Of a DNA stretch of 55,990 nt, positions 43,428 through 55,600 are shown one piece after another. The notes beneath the pieces are model-generated. The model ran no database searches. It was not told where the DNA came from and saw only the letters and a program-made list of their open reading frames with translations. A program made the position numbers and the translations under genes. Every line of letters begins with the position of its first letter. The first letter of the stretch is position 1. The stretch is taken from positions 200,886 through 256,875 of the forward strand of contig NW_025064914.1 in assembly GCF_019112545.1 (NCBI RefSeq), written 5' to 3'. Origin of the DNA: Guyanagaster necrorhizus. Its lineage: Eukaryota > Basidiomycota > Agaricomycetes > Agaricales > Physalacriaceae.

Positions 43428-45483
43428 TCAGCTCCATAACAGAGTCAGCCTCTTCAAGCCCTCTACAGGCTTTGCAGGAGGCTCAGGATTTTGATTCGCA
43501 ATCTCAATGTATTTGCGAATCGGCATCTCGTCTAACGGTACCAACTTTGACTTGGTAATAAACTTGTAGCCAAAGTATAGTGCGAAGATGAGAGGAATGT
43601 TGAAGTAGGATGAGAAGAATGTCTCCGTGTCCCATTTGTCGTGAATGAAGACGGCATAACCTCCGGTGAGAAGGATGAGGCAGAACGCGGAGAAACCGAG
43701 CCAGGCGGCGTACGGCTGGAAAGGAGACGTCCATGGGAGTTCGTCTCGAGAGATACCTTGTCTCTTCATACCGTAGTAGAAGCGAAGATACACCATGCAA
43801 ATGATGATCCCTGAAATACGGTACTGTCAGATAAATCGAAATCTAGAAGGTCGTTGAGTCAACTTACAATGTATGATAGTAGCGGCGGACACGAGATCCT
43901 ATTCAACAAAGATGAACCTCAAAGTACGAGGAAGCAAAGCCCGTACGGCACATACCTGGAGCCAACCAAAAACTTTAGAGGCACCATCCTGCAGCGTCAT
44001 GTACGCCAGAGCCATGAACGCCGCTAAGAAGCCCACAGCCACATACGGCACACCAAACCTATTGACACGCAGGAAGGTCTTTGGTGCATGCCCCTCCTGT
44101 GCGATACCATACAAATTCCGCGAACCATTAAACATGATAGAATTCCCCGCAGACCATGCCGACGTCAGAACGATGGCATTTATGATATGCGGAACGACAG
44201 AAACCCCCGCTCTCTTCGCAGCAATGACGAATGGAGATTGAGATGCATCTCCCGAACCTCCGAGGAGGTTCGGGTCGTTTGAGGGAACGATGAGGCCGAC
44301 GATGAGGATCCCGAAGACGTAGAAGTTGAGAACACGCCAGAAGACGCGTTTTGCGGCGATAGGGATGTTTTGGCGCGGGTTTTGTGTCTCGGCGGCTGCG
44401 TTGGCGACGGTTTCGATGCCGGAGTAAGAGTAGGCGGCGTTGGAGAAGGTGGTCCAGAAGCCGAGGAAGCGGCCTAGGGAGCCATCGGTATTGAGGTATT
44501 GAACGAACGGACCCTGCGAGTCAATGAGCTGGTGTGAGTTTCTTAGTGGGCAAGGAGGGACGTACCGGATTTCGCCAATATTGAAAACCATATCTGTGAT
44601 GGTCAGGGCTGCCACCTAGAGAGACGGGTAAGGGACTGAAGAGACAAGTTGGAGATAAGAAATACCCAAGTCTATGACAAGACCCTGGAGACGACGAGAT
44701 CAGCGTCCACAATTTATTCCATTAGTTGAGCATTACATACCATGATGATCAAACCCACCACCAGCATAATTTTGAGAATCGCAAAGCCAAACTCTAGTTC
44801 GCCGTACACACGAACGAAGAGCAGGTTTGAGATGATGAGCAGTATGCCAAGTAGGGTGATCCACACCCCGTTACTGATGGTTGTCCAGAACTGTATGAGG
44901 ACGGCGCCAGCGGTAATCTCTGCAGGAAGACCCACGCAGTTCGAGTACACGTAATTCCAGCCCATCGCGAAGGACAACGCTGGGTCAAAAAAGTACTCGG
45001 CGTGGCGGACGATGGCACCAGATAGTGGAACGAGGGCGGCGAGTTCGGCTTGGCAGAATACGACACATGATACGAGGACACCGACGAAGGCGTAGCCTAG
45101 GGGTGTGTTGGTCAGTGACATGGAAGAGAGATGGCCGCTGCGTACCTAGTAATGCACCCACTGGACCACCACGAGCGATGGCTTTACCAGAGCCTAGGAA
45201 CAGGCCTGTTCCTATTGTCCCAGCAAGGGCAATCATCCTAGAAGAGATAAGGATTATATTTTCTTAGCGGTAAAGGAGCGTACTGGATATGTCTCTGTCC
45301 GAGACCACGCCTGCAGAAAGGGCATTAGCATAGGGCTGTGGAGGCGGGTAAAACGTACTTGAGATCTTTCTTCTCCTCAAAGTCGATGATATCGTGGTCA
45401 CTTGTTGTGTTGTACGCGACGACTTCAACGTCTTTATCGGTGCCGTAGTGAAAGGCCTTGACTCCTCGAGAATCGGTAGACAT
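43428..45483 (-). CDS. Amino acid permease (APC/YAT family, 9 exons)
   Basis: Exons on the minus strand: 45,483-45,359, 45,310-45,284, 45,237-45,146, 45,096-44,741, 44,684-44,666, 44,615-44,566, 44,513-43,956, 43,898-43,868 and 43,810-43,428. The joined 1,641 nt encode 546 aa in frame. A hydrophilic N-terminus is followed by RGLGQRHIQMIALAGTIGTG and LFLGSGKAIARGGPVGALLG, the signature of fungal amino acid permeases. Many membrane helices follow, with SYSGIETVANAAAETQNPRQ and YEIAQEGHAPK-like sequence (here YGIAQEGHAPKTFLRVNRFG). The GLVIDLGGSPDHHRYGFQYW loop is typical of the family. It should import amino acids across the plasma membrane by proton symport; the substrate cannot be told. Two exons are only 27 and 19 nt. 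Confidence 0.92.
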
Positions 45484-45496
45484 AGCGGGGAAGACG

Positions 45497-45640
45497 AAGG
45501 GTGTGAGGAATGGAGGTAAAAATGATGCCCGTTTGCGTTTAAATACGAGAAGCTTGTGCTCGCGGACTTACGAGGGGTAAGAGGAATAGACGTAAAAAGA
45601 CGCCCGTATGAGATTAAGTACGAGAAACTTAGGGTTGCCG
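45497..45640. repeat. Imperfect tandem duplication upstream of the permease
   Basis: Two adjacent units of about 70 bp share GGAATNGANGTAAAAANGA, GCCCGT, TTAA(A/G)TACGAGAA and CTT in the same order. They lie 14-157 bp upstream of the permease start codon, in the 5' leader or promoter. They could duplicate a regulatory site. Confidence 0.6.
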
Positions 45641-46319
45641 ATCTGTCTCAGGCAGGTTTTTCATTTGTGTGATGCCAATCGGTTTGAGTCTGCATCCATT
45701 GAACGGCTTATCTTCATACCGATCGTTGAGTGGTTTAGCGGCTCCAAGGAGTTTCCAGATTATCTAATTTTAGTACTTTCTCCGGAATATTGAGAACATT
45801 GAGAGCTGTGCATACCGTGATAAAGCTAGATAATCTGCATAATATGGAGTGCAGATACTTCGTGTGAAGACGTTGGACCGATTCTTGTCTCCCTGGCCGC
45901 ATCTGAGATGGATGGTGTTGGATTGATTGCTGTGTTCAGTATAGGTTTCACAGATAAATGAAGACCGATACCTACTCAAAGTCAGTTGAGACTAAGGGGG
46001 AGATGATGCTGGAAGATGTGCATCCCAGAAAAAATTGCATGCATCTCTGTAGCACATTGCTATTTGGAGAAGTATGAAAACTATGCCACTTCCTCCATGG
46101 TGGCCATTAGGTAGATTTGATAATGTGAGTGTACACCTTGTCTCACAATAATTCTGAGACTGTATCACTAAAATAAGATGTGCACTCCCAGTTCCACAGT
46201 TTAGGTCTATCATGGTTATTCTAGAAAGTGTTATTCTTGAGCTTACAAAATCAATGATATGCACTTGAAGTGACTCACTTCGACAGGTATCTTGAATCCT
46301 TGTCTCTGGAATGATGGTG
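45641..46319. other. Intergenic transition from CpG-rich to CpG-poor DNA
   Basis: CpG sites are present until about 45,970 and become very rare after that. No gene, RNA or known repeat was seen. Confidence 0.45.
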
Positions 46320-47280
46320 AGCCATGAACTTGCTGAGATGTTTGAAACAAAGCTCCTGCAATGGAGTACATGGGGGTGAGTAGTCCACTGCAGGATATTC
46401 CTCAATATTGATGCCAGCATCCCTAGGCTCCTTCTGGACTCCCCTATTCTTTACATCAGTTTAATATCTGAACTCCACCATATGAAAGAATGGTTTGATG
46501 CTGATGTTTGGAAGGCCAGGAGTATTTGAAAGCTTGGTAATGCAGGTGTCTCATTAAGCACTACAGTCAATCCAAGAAGGAGATTGTCAGGAAGTGTGGG
46601 TGTGCAAAGACAAAGATTCTTGATCCATGTGGTCATGTGGAAAAACTTGATGAAATTAATTACACTTTGTTGATCATATAGGAAATTGAAGTTCTGTTAG
46701 ATTTGTGAGAGGTGCAGCCATCTGGAGGAAGTGAACAATACAATATTTAGAAAAGGTGAGATTCAAGTAAGTGAGAGATGGGAGTATGAGTGATTCACAT
46801 ATGCATGCTATGGTTCCAGTGGGAGATTTTGGCATTTCTCTCATAATAATGTCACATACAGATATAATTGGGCTGTGATGAGTAAATTCATCTCTATACA
46901 AGACCTATCACTCTCTTTCCATAATCCTACAGCCTCATCTGATGCACTGATTCCAATGACATGCACTGGAGGTATTGGCATAGACATATGAAGTCAAGTT
47001 AGACCAGAGGAGTTGTAAAATATGACACAGATCCACATCTGTATCTGCAAAACGATTGGAGCTGCAATGCAGACTGGAACATGTAAGTAGCAATGGAGCA
47101 TTGCTTAGAATCAGATCTGGTAGTGACTATCATAACTAGGTCTTGAAGACAAAGAAATGTATCACCCTAAAACTTTGCCAAGGAGAGAGGTGGCATGCAG
47201 GCATAGAGGTATTTCCATCCATATGTGTTAGCTTAGAGAGGAGTGAATGAAGGATAATGCTATAAAACAGAGGAAGCACC
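46320..47280 (-). pseudogene. CpG-depleted partial duplicate of the F-box gene
   Basis: Aligns over about 960 bp with 41,640-42,617, that is the 3' part of the F-box gene and about 140 bp beyond its stop, in the same orientation. Most differences are CG in the intact gene against TG or CA here: AACGAA to AACAAA, CATCGGTT to CATCAGTT, AACGGTTT to AATGGTTT. Remnant protein blocks such as LRAPTLPDNLLLGLTVVxNxTP are still readable. The frame is broken and it lacks the F-box. It borders the right-hand retrotransposon nest. Confidence 0.9.
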
Positions 47281-47837
47281 CCATAATTGGGACATAATTC
47301 ATTAAAACCTAACATTGCAGGGCAGCTGTATTGTAATACAATGCTGTAAGTGTAGCTCATTCTAATCTATTACATCCCCTTGATGAGAGGCAATTTTAAG
47401 CACCTTTTTGTATCATCTAGACCAGGATTGTGATTGCATAATATGCTATAGCTGAGCTTATCATCTAGCACAGCATACACAATGCTGATAGTGTTTGGCT
47501 ATTGATCAGACATAGCATCCTGTGCACCCATTACTGCTTTTGCACTCTGGATCTGTTGAAAATCTCTGTGTTGGATAAGAGGTAGACTACCAAGTGACAA
47601 GGAACCCATAAAGGCAAACACACAAGGTTGTCCCACTCTACATACAGCTTTATACTACTTTAGAGAGAACATACTAGAATCTTCAAGAAAAGGAAACTGG
47701 CTGAGTAATGCACAGCACAATGGTTACCAATCCCAATGGTGAGTCTGGTGAGTGTGGCACTTGCAATGATTGGCATCAAAAATAGCATGCACCCTCCAAG
47801 TGATATGCAAGCTAGAAAATGATACACCTCCAATGGG
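47281..47837. other. CpG-poor DNA, no gene seen
   Basis: AT-rich, nearly free of CpG and without recognisable coding frame. It lies between the F-box duplicate and a solo LTR. It may be an older unrecognised repeat. Confidence 0.4.
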
Positions 47838-48413
47838 TGTCATGATTCTTGCCCCTAAATCATGACCTGCTGATGCTTAATATGACAACACTATAGCTAT
47901 GCCTTATTTATTGATGCACAATAAATGACAGAGAACAGCATGACAATCATTATCATCCTGTGCCTTTGTCATAATAGGAACTGCAGCATATGGAGGACTC
48001 ACCACAGTGATAGTACAGCAGAGTGACAATGATGAACAAAAGCAAGGGCACAGTCATTGTTACACTGGACAATGAGTAGAAGGCATGAAAAGCAGATAAT
48101 AGTTGCCTGTAGGGCATAGGGTTCTTTAGACAGTATTTAAAGGCAGAAGTATATTCTGATGTACCCCAGTCTTGAGCTAAGGTTTAATACACCTGCTAAA
48201 CTCTCTGACTACCTGATGAAAATACCCTCACCCAATATGGCAGACTATCTCTACCAGCCACACCCTCTTATTCCTCTTCATGAAATCCTTATTGCCTACC
48301 TCATCATTCTCATCATACTATTATATTGAAACCAGACCCAGACTCAGAATCCAGACTCAGACTTCAGTGGGAGCAGTGCTAGACATTTGTGAGTGTTTAG
48401 TGAAAGCCTAACA
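47838..48413 (+). repeat. Solo LTR, diverged G1-like subfamily (576 bp), with target duplication
   Basis: It begins TGTCATGATTCTTG and ends GCCTAACA. Perfect 5-bp direct repeats ATGGG flank it (47,833-47,837 and 48,414-48,418). It contains TATTTAAA at 48,134 and, 34 nt downstream, AGTCTTGAGCTAAGG, the counterpart of the G1 self-primer. Otherwise it is clearly different from the other LTRs. Confidence 0.88.
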
Positions 48414-48524
48414 ATGGGTAAATCCATCTATCATGTTCTAGCACCAAATGGGTCCTCTTCTTCTCCTTCAACAGCAGCTGCTGTCCATGCTTCTTATTTG
48501 ATGTAAGGAACTTCTGTCACAATC

Positions 48525-49148
48525 TGTTATGATTTTTCTTTTTTCTTTCTCAATTAACCCTTATTTATGCTTAGTCACCATAATAGGCAGAGTCAGCTAT
48601 TGTCCTCCAACAGCAATGACACCCCTTGGCAACAGACAATACTCTTTTGTAGATAGTAATGATGCTCAAGAACAATGAGCACCATAGTATAGAAACACAC
48701 AATTAATACATATATTGTTATCTAGCTTACAAACAGTATATAAGTAGTATAGCTCTCACTGTATATCCCCAGCTTTGAGCTAAAGTTTATCTTCACTATT
48801 TTACCTTGAGCTGATTAGTCTTTGGCCTTAAGATACAAAACATACTATATATGTATAGTGAACTCAGATGTGACTGTATGAACTTGATACAGCATCTGTT
48901 TATCATGTGTTTTAGTCATGTGTTGCTTGAACTTAACAATTAGCTTGAAGCTTCTAGCTTCTCTTTCCTTATGCACAACAAGTGCAAAGGAAACTGAATG
49001 CCACCATCATCTATATCAATCTCTGATCTCACAGATGACTTTTTTAGGCTTTTAGGCTTGGTCATTGGAACACTTCTCAGACTTCTCACTATTGTCTATC
49101 TCTGTTTAGAAAGGCAATCCATAACCATATAGATTGTCAGGCACTACC
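48525..49148 (+). mobile_element. G1 copy E: 5' LTR and start of ORF1
   Basis: LTR 48,525-48,938 (TGTTATGATTTTTC...CTTAACA), then primer site TTAGCTTGAAGCT (48,940-48,952) and ORF1 from the conserved ATG at 48,998 (MPPSSISISDLTDDFFRLLG). It is interrupted after VRHY by the LTR of copy F at 49,149. The LTR has TATATAAG (48,737) and AGCTTTGAGCTAA (48,771), 34 nt apart. Confidence 0.88.
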
Positions 49149-49619
49149 TGTTATGATTTTTCTCTTTTTCTTTCACTTTTCCTCAGGATTAACTCCTATT
49201 CATGCTTAGTCAGAGCACCTAAGACCAGTGCTTAAGATCATGGGAGTGGCTTAGTTATCATAACAAGCTTAGTCAGTCATTGTCTTTCAATGCAACAGTG
49301 TTGCCCAATGATGCACAAGGACACTATTGTGGACAGTAGTGATACTCCAGGATAACAAACATAATAGCCAACACAGATATAATAAGTAGGAGTATTTATA
49401 GTGATATAATGATATATATATAAGTAGGATGGCTCTCACTGATATAACCCCAGCTTCAAGCTAAAGTTTATTCATACTCATTCTACTCTTGAGCTATTCT
49501 CTTATGCCTTGAAGCATATTGATCACTAAAGCACATCAGTGGGCTCTGATAGAAGGCTTGAATGCAAAGCCACATTACTTTATCACATGTTCCAGATCAT
49601 GTGCAGCCTAAGCCTAACA
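49149..49619 (+). repeat. 5' LTR of G1 copy F (471 bp)
   Basis: TGTTATGATTTTTCTC...GCCTAACA. TATATAAG lies at 49,417-49,424 and AGCTTCAAGCTAA at 49,452-49,464, 35 nt apart. The next bases, ATTAGCTTGAAGCT, contain the perfect 13-nt complement of that site (49,621-49,633). Confidence 0.92.
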
Positions 49620-49676
49620 ATTAGCTTGAAGCTTCTACTTCTCTTTTCTCATGCACTATAGTGTGGAGAAAACTGA

Positions 49677-52416
49677 ATGCCCTCTATCAACTCTGAATCC
49701 CTGAGCTTTGACCATGAGTTCTTCAAACTCCTTGCATCTATCATTAGAACATTATTAGGGTTATTGGTGATCATATAGCTGTGCTATGGATGCCAATCAA
49801 TCACAGCCTGTGCAGTTAGACACTACCAGAATTTTCAGAACATCTGCTGAATCCTATGAAACATAACCTCTGACCTCCCACTCCATGACATCCCTGAATC
49901 CTGAAGAATGTCCCATCAGCCCACAGGATACCCCCTATCCAAAGCTGGGCCTAGCAGCTTACATCAAGAGGATGTTCAGGAAGAAGAAAGACCTAGACAC
50001 CCTCCTTGACTCCAACCAAACAGCAGAGACTGAAGCCCTCACATCACAGGGTTCCAAAACCCATGGGTCCTACCTTCCATCTCAAACCATGAGGATGAGG
50101 ACCTTCCCTTGAACTTCTTTAATAACTTGCCCTCCTCTGACTATTTCATTGCCATGAGAACCTCTGAGATTGCTAACCATGCCAGAGATTCTCTTGATGC
50201 CACTAGGGTGGCTCTAAGATCTGAAGATATTTCACCAGACCCAGGAAACTCAGGATACAACTCCCTTTACATGACTCCATCCAGAAGCCCTGCCCTCTCA
50301 GTCCACTCCAACCATGGTAGCCATGGGATGGAGATGTCAGAGTGATAGAGAAAGGTGAGGACTGGCAGCTCAGGACAGAATGATCCATGGGCTATTCTCA
50401 GACTAGGACCTATGAATCTCATTCAATTATAATGCAGCACTCCAGCAACAAGAGCAGCTATGAGAAGAGTGAGCCTGGACAGACCCTGAGCAAACCTGTG
50501 AAGACCTTGCAGAGCACATCCAGGTGGAAGCTCAGTGAAGGGCTGAGAAAAGCAAAGAGAACCAGTGACAGTGCCACCAACAGCAGGAGAATGAAGCTGC
50601 CCACCTGGAAAGCACTTCTCCAGGCTGGTATGGCCTTTGATCTGAACTCTCTACCTCTGTTTTCTGAGAACTAAGCACAACCAACACAGACTCCTGAGCT
50701 AAGCTCTACAGTCCCATCACCAGAAGTGAAGCTGAAAGAAGAGATAACAATGGTCAGCCCTACCCCCTTAGAATTACCACCATTCACCTCCTGTCCCTCA
50801 AGTATCCCTCTTCCTGATACACTCCCAGTCCTGACACCATCCATTTGAATGACAAGTTCATCTTTGATCTCTATGGGTTATGAATACCTCTCAATGCCTA
50901 CATCTCTGACCACATCCTTTGGTGATTCCTCAGAAATTGAGTTGCTGGACAGTTTCTCAACCCAGAGTACTATGGAAACTTCCAAGTCTATTATGAGGAC
51001 CTGATGACAGCATAAGTGCATGGTGGCACTCACTATAATAATAAGGTTGAAGCCAGTCCCCAAGCAGGCCTATCCACCATCCCCATCCCCTCCAGCCCTG
51101 AGGCCAGGTCTAGTACCTAGCCTTATCAGCTCTCCAGCAACAGTCAGACCTTCCAGAGGGAGCATCTTTGACCAGCCCATCACTTCCCTCCTCAAGGAGG
51201 ACAGCAAGAGCAATGAGGTTGAGGATGATGAGGACACAGAGAGCAGCAAAGCCTCTTATAGGCTCAAGGACTTCATGAAGTATGCTAAGGAGGATGTCAA
51301 TGAGGAGGTACTATGAGAAGAGATATAAAGGAATCAGGCAGGAGAGTATCAAGACATGTATGAAGAGGGGGTAATATTTTTATGGTGCTATGACAAATGG
51401 TTGGCATTGTATATGGGACAACTATATATTAATGCAGAACCAGATGAGCAGTGAGATATCTTACAGTACTCTGCCACCAATCATGCTATTCAGACCAACA
51501 ATGCCAGACATCCAGAAGATCAGCTCCATAAGCTGCCAGCCTACAAATCAAGATTTGATATCCAACTGATGGCATGGTCCCCACCCATAGCCCTGAATGA
51601 AGCCATATACACAGCCCTCTCAATTCACAGCTGGCAGAGCCAATATTTATACTCCACACTATTGGTATGATCCTTGGCAACTCAGCTCTCACACTCTAGG
51701 CCCTGGCTGATGATCCAACCAGTTGGCCTCCTCCACTCATAGATCAGAAAGGAAAGCTGACTCCTCAGTGTGCAACTACCACTGGATGAGGCAACAGGCA
51801 GTGGGACTGGAAAGGAACCAGTCTGAGATGATCCAGAAGTGGTCTGACTAGGGTTCACAGTGTGAGATGGGGTAATCATCTGAAAAGAAGCTGCACCTCA
51901 GGAGAGCTCCATTGCTGATGACAGATCCCTCCACTCATTCCCAGGACCATCTACTGAGTGACATCATCTGCCCTTCAATGAATGGCCTAATCCCATGGAG
52001 CTGTTATCTGAGAATGCTGCCATCCTGCAATGCTGACCTGACTTACTCCACAAACCCTGCTCCTTCAAAGGGGCCTCTGATGACATTGACCAATTTCTCA
52101 TTGACTGTGAACAATACTTTGAGGTCTATACCATCTATCTCAGCACCAACATGAACCATGTCACCTTTGTCTCCTTGTACCTAGAGGACAAGGCAAAAAC
52201 ATGGTGGATTCTAATCTCCCCAAACTTCTGCTCAACCATGAGGGAACACTACCAATATCTCTCATGGCTGATGTTCAAAAAAATATTAAATGATAAATTC
52301 ATTGATCTGGCAGTACAAGAAGTACATAAGCAAAAAATCAAGGAATGGAAGATGGGGGACAAGACAGCCATAGATTACTTCAATGAGCTTGAATGGCTCA
52401 CTAAGCTGGTGGAAAT
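49677..52416 (+). pseudogene. gag: G1 copy F gag region (ORF1, ORF2, capsid)
   Basis: ORF1 starts MPSINSESLSFDHEFFKLLA with the hydrophobic block. ORF2 starts MTSLNPEECPISP at 49,885 and shows the basic patch YIKRMFRKKKD. Near 50,870 the ORF1-like block (GQFLNPEYYGNFQVYY) and near 51,161 SIFDQPITSLL with its acidic run are in frames offset by +1, as in copies A and D. The capsid domain lies near 52,040-52,412 (FLIDCEQYFEVYT, WWILISPNF, KILNDKFIDLAVQEVHKQKI). It ends at the copia insertion. Confidence 0.87.
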
Positions 52417-52619
52417 TGTTGCAGGCAGGTTACTTTTACACAGTGGATAATAGGCCAGACTGAGTATGATGGTCAATTGCTTGAAGGCAGAGGTACATAT
52501 GACTACTACTTACCTGAGTACAATGGTCAATTGCTTAAAGGCAATTGACCATCGACTCAGAACAAAACTGTCTATGCTTATATAAGGTTGACATCAGGTA
52601 CTTGTGTCATCCCGCAACA
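52417..52619 (-). repeat. 3' LTR of copia element (203 bp)
   Basis: The plus strand reads TGTTGCAGGC...CCGCAACA, with TGTTGC/GCAACA inverted ends. A TATATAA box lies near 52,580. Next to it, on the minus strand, the tract CAAGGGGGAG precedes the LTR. Confidence 0.88.
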
Positions 52620-52632
52620 CTCCCCCTTGATA
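52620..52632 (-). other. Polypurine tract of copia element
   Basis: The minus strand reads ATCAAGGGGGAG immediately before the LTR, the expected plus-strand primer site. Confidence 0.75.
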
Positions 52633-52639
52633 CAATACT

Positions 52640-55600
52640 TCTCAGAGTTCAAGACCCAACAGCCTGATCATGTGAGTCATCTTCTCCTTCCCTAAGGCCT
52701 TTGTGAAGATGTCAGCAGGCATGTCTTCTGTGCAAAGATGTTCAATATGTATGTGCCCCTGCTCAACCTTGTCTTGTAACCAGTAGAAGCAGAGGTCAAG
52801 ATGTTTGACATGACTGTGATGATCAGGATTGTGAGCAACAGAGAGAGCAGACTGGTTGTCAATCAGCAGTGGTGATGGTGACAGATGATGGAAGCTAAAT
52901 TCTGTGAACAGGTTTTGCAGCCACAGAATTTCCTGTCCAGCAGAGACAGCAGCCACATATTTGGCCTCTGTGGTTGATAAGGTTACTATAGATTGTAGCT
53001 GACTCATTCAGCTGACTGCACCTGTGCCCATCTTGACAACATATCCTGAGGTTGAGCACCCATTGTCTGGGTTTCCACCATGATCTGCATCTGTGTACAT
53101 TTTGAACAGGTCTGGGTTTGTAGCATCAGGTGAATATGTCAATTTAGGTTGATTGTTCCCTTTATGTATCTGAGGAGGCATTTCAGGGCCTCCCAATGCC
53201 TCAATCCAGAGTTTTTGCTGAAACGTGATAGGACACTGACTGCAAAAGCTATGTCAGAACAAGTGGTGATGGCCAGATATGCTACAGAGCCAAGGATTTG
53301 GAGATATGGGATGTGCCACATGGTTTTCCCATTCCTCTGGAGTAGCAGGAGACATTGAGCTGGATAGCTTAGTGTGTGGATCAAGAGGAGTACTGACACT
53401 GTTACAGTCAGACATTCTGGTATGTTCTAGAATTTTTTGGATGTACTGTGATTGAGAGAGTGTGAGTGTTCAGTTTAGACAGTCTCTGTGTATTTTGACA
53501 CCAAGGAGGAATGAAGTTGGACCTAGATCACGAAGTTTGAAGTGCTTCTTGAGATCATCGACAACATGTCATGCAGACTCCATAGACTTTGTGGCAATTG
53601 TTACATTGTTGACAAACACTGGAACAATAATCTGAGCATCATCTCTCTTGTACACCCATATGCTGTGTTCACAGCATACTCTGTCAAAGCCCATCTTGGT
53701 CATAGCGCTGTGGAGCTTTTTGTGCTATTCATATCCAGCCTGCTTTAGTCCATAGATGGACTTGAAGAGATGAAGCACCCAGCTCTTGTCCTTTGTCTCA
53801 AATCCCTCTGGTTGTTGAAGATATACCTCCTCTTTTAGATCACCATTCAGAAATGCTGATGAGATGTCCACACTCCAGAGCTCTAGATCCTCAAGTGCAG
53901 CAAGAGTGAGGACTGTTCGGATGGCTGCCCATTTTGGAGTAGGAGAGAAGGTTTCAGTGTAGTCAAAACCTGGCTGCTGTGAGTACCCTTTTGCGACATA
54001 GCATGCCTTGTAGTGTTCAATGGATCCATCAGGATTACACTTCACTTTGAAGACCCATTTTCCACCTATAGCCTTTCACCCTGGAGAGAGCTTCACAAGC
54101 TCAAAGGTGCCACTCTCCTGCAGTGCATTCAATTCCTGCTGAGCTGCCTCATACCATTTTTCACTTTCCTCTCCTGGCCGAGTCATCACCTCTGTAAGTG
54201 TCTTTGGTTCATCATTGGGTGCAGATGCTTGGTTTGCCATCTCTACTGCTGTCTGAAATGCAAGCTCAACAGCTTCTATATATGTGATATAGTCATCATC
54301 ATGCAATACAAAGGTCATTCCTGTGACAACATCTGTCTCAGTAAGCTCTGGCTCAGCAGTGGTTTCATCAATGGGATCAGAAAGGGGTTCATCTGAGTCT
54401 GGTGAGTTCATCATATTGGTGCCAGAATGTTTATGGTGAAAACCACATCCAGTGTTTGGAGATGGGATTATAAGACCTTTAGAGTTGTATTGTGGCTCGA
54501 AGCATGCCCAAGGATGTAAAAGTGGTGAAAAAGGTATAGGAGATGTCAGAAGACTTGATGGTGGAGTAAGAGGTGATTCTGGAGGTGTTTGCATATTTGA
54601 TAGAGTGGACAGAGCTGGCAAGAATGGTGATGATGATGATGATGGGAGTTGCTCAGATGGTGGAGATGGCTTATCAATAGGTATGTTTTCTCTCTCTTGA
54701 TGAGGCATCACCACATCAGGTATAGCAGTATCTGCACTGTTATGTCTGTTTGTGGGAGATGTATCATCACCAAGAGGATTTATAATATTTTTGTGATTTC
54801 CAGAAAATACATGCTCATTGAATACAGCATGACTGGAGGTGATGAACCACTATGTAGATGGGTTTCAGAATAGCCAGCCTTTTACTCCCTCTGGATATCC
54901 AACAAAGATACATTTTTGGATGTGTGACTCTAATGCTTGACATCCCTTTTTTCGTACTAGCACATATGCAAGACATCCAAACACATGAAAGTGGGATATA
55001 TCTGGTTTTCGGTGATTTGGATCCCATTCTGTGAAGGGTGTGGTGTTTGGAAGAGGATCTGTGGGGATGCAATTTCAGACATGAATGAATACTCAGAGAG
55101 CGAGGTTCCAAAATGATGGTGGGAGATGTGACTTATTTAGCATGGCAGTGATGGCCTCTGCAATTGTGTGGTTGACTCATTCTGCTGTGCCATTCTGGTA
55201 TGGTTCATCGGGTTCAGTATGTCACCTTTTGATCTCATGCTCAGCACAGAAGTCGACAAACTCCTTTCTCATATATTCACTGCCTTTATCTTCCTGAAAC
55301 TCAATGATTTTGAGTCCTGGGTGGGTATTCTCTGCATATGCTTTGAACTGCTTGAAGGCATTAAAGGCATCACTTTTATACTTCAGAGGTGCAACAGCCT
55401 AAGTGTTAGATGCACTGCAGATGAATGTTATCCAGTAGCGATAGCCCTCTGGAGTTGCAATAGGCATTGGACCTTTGATATCACTGTATACTTGCTCAAG
55501 AAGGTGTTTCTTCTGCTCTGAAGGGCCATGAGGAACATTGTGGCAATGCTGTTTGCCAGCAAGGCATGGTATGCAGATAGGATCAGTTGGGGGACCTGAC

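Larger units (their letters stand above)
49149..52416 (+). mobile_element. G1 copy F: 5' LTR and gag, truncated by copia
   Basis: It inserted into copy E and is itself cut at 52,416 by a Ty1/copia LTR. It contains LTR, primer site, ORF1, ORF2 and the capsid part of gag. CpG is nearly absent and stops are frequent. Confidence 0.9.

Noticed and set aside
46320..47280. Independent gene in the F-box-like fragment
   Set aside because: It aligns with the 3' part and downstream DNA of the F-box gene and has broken frames.
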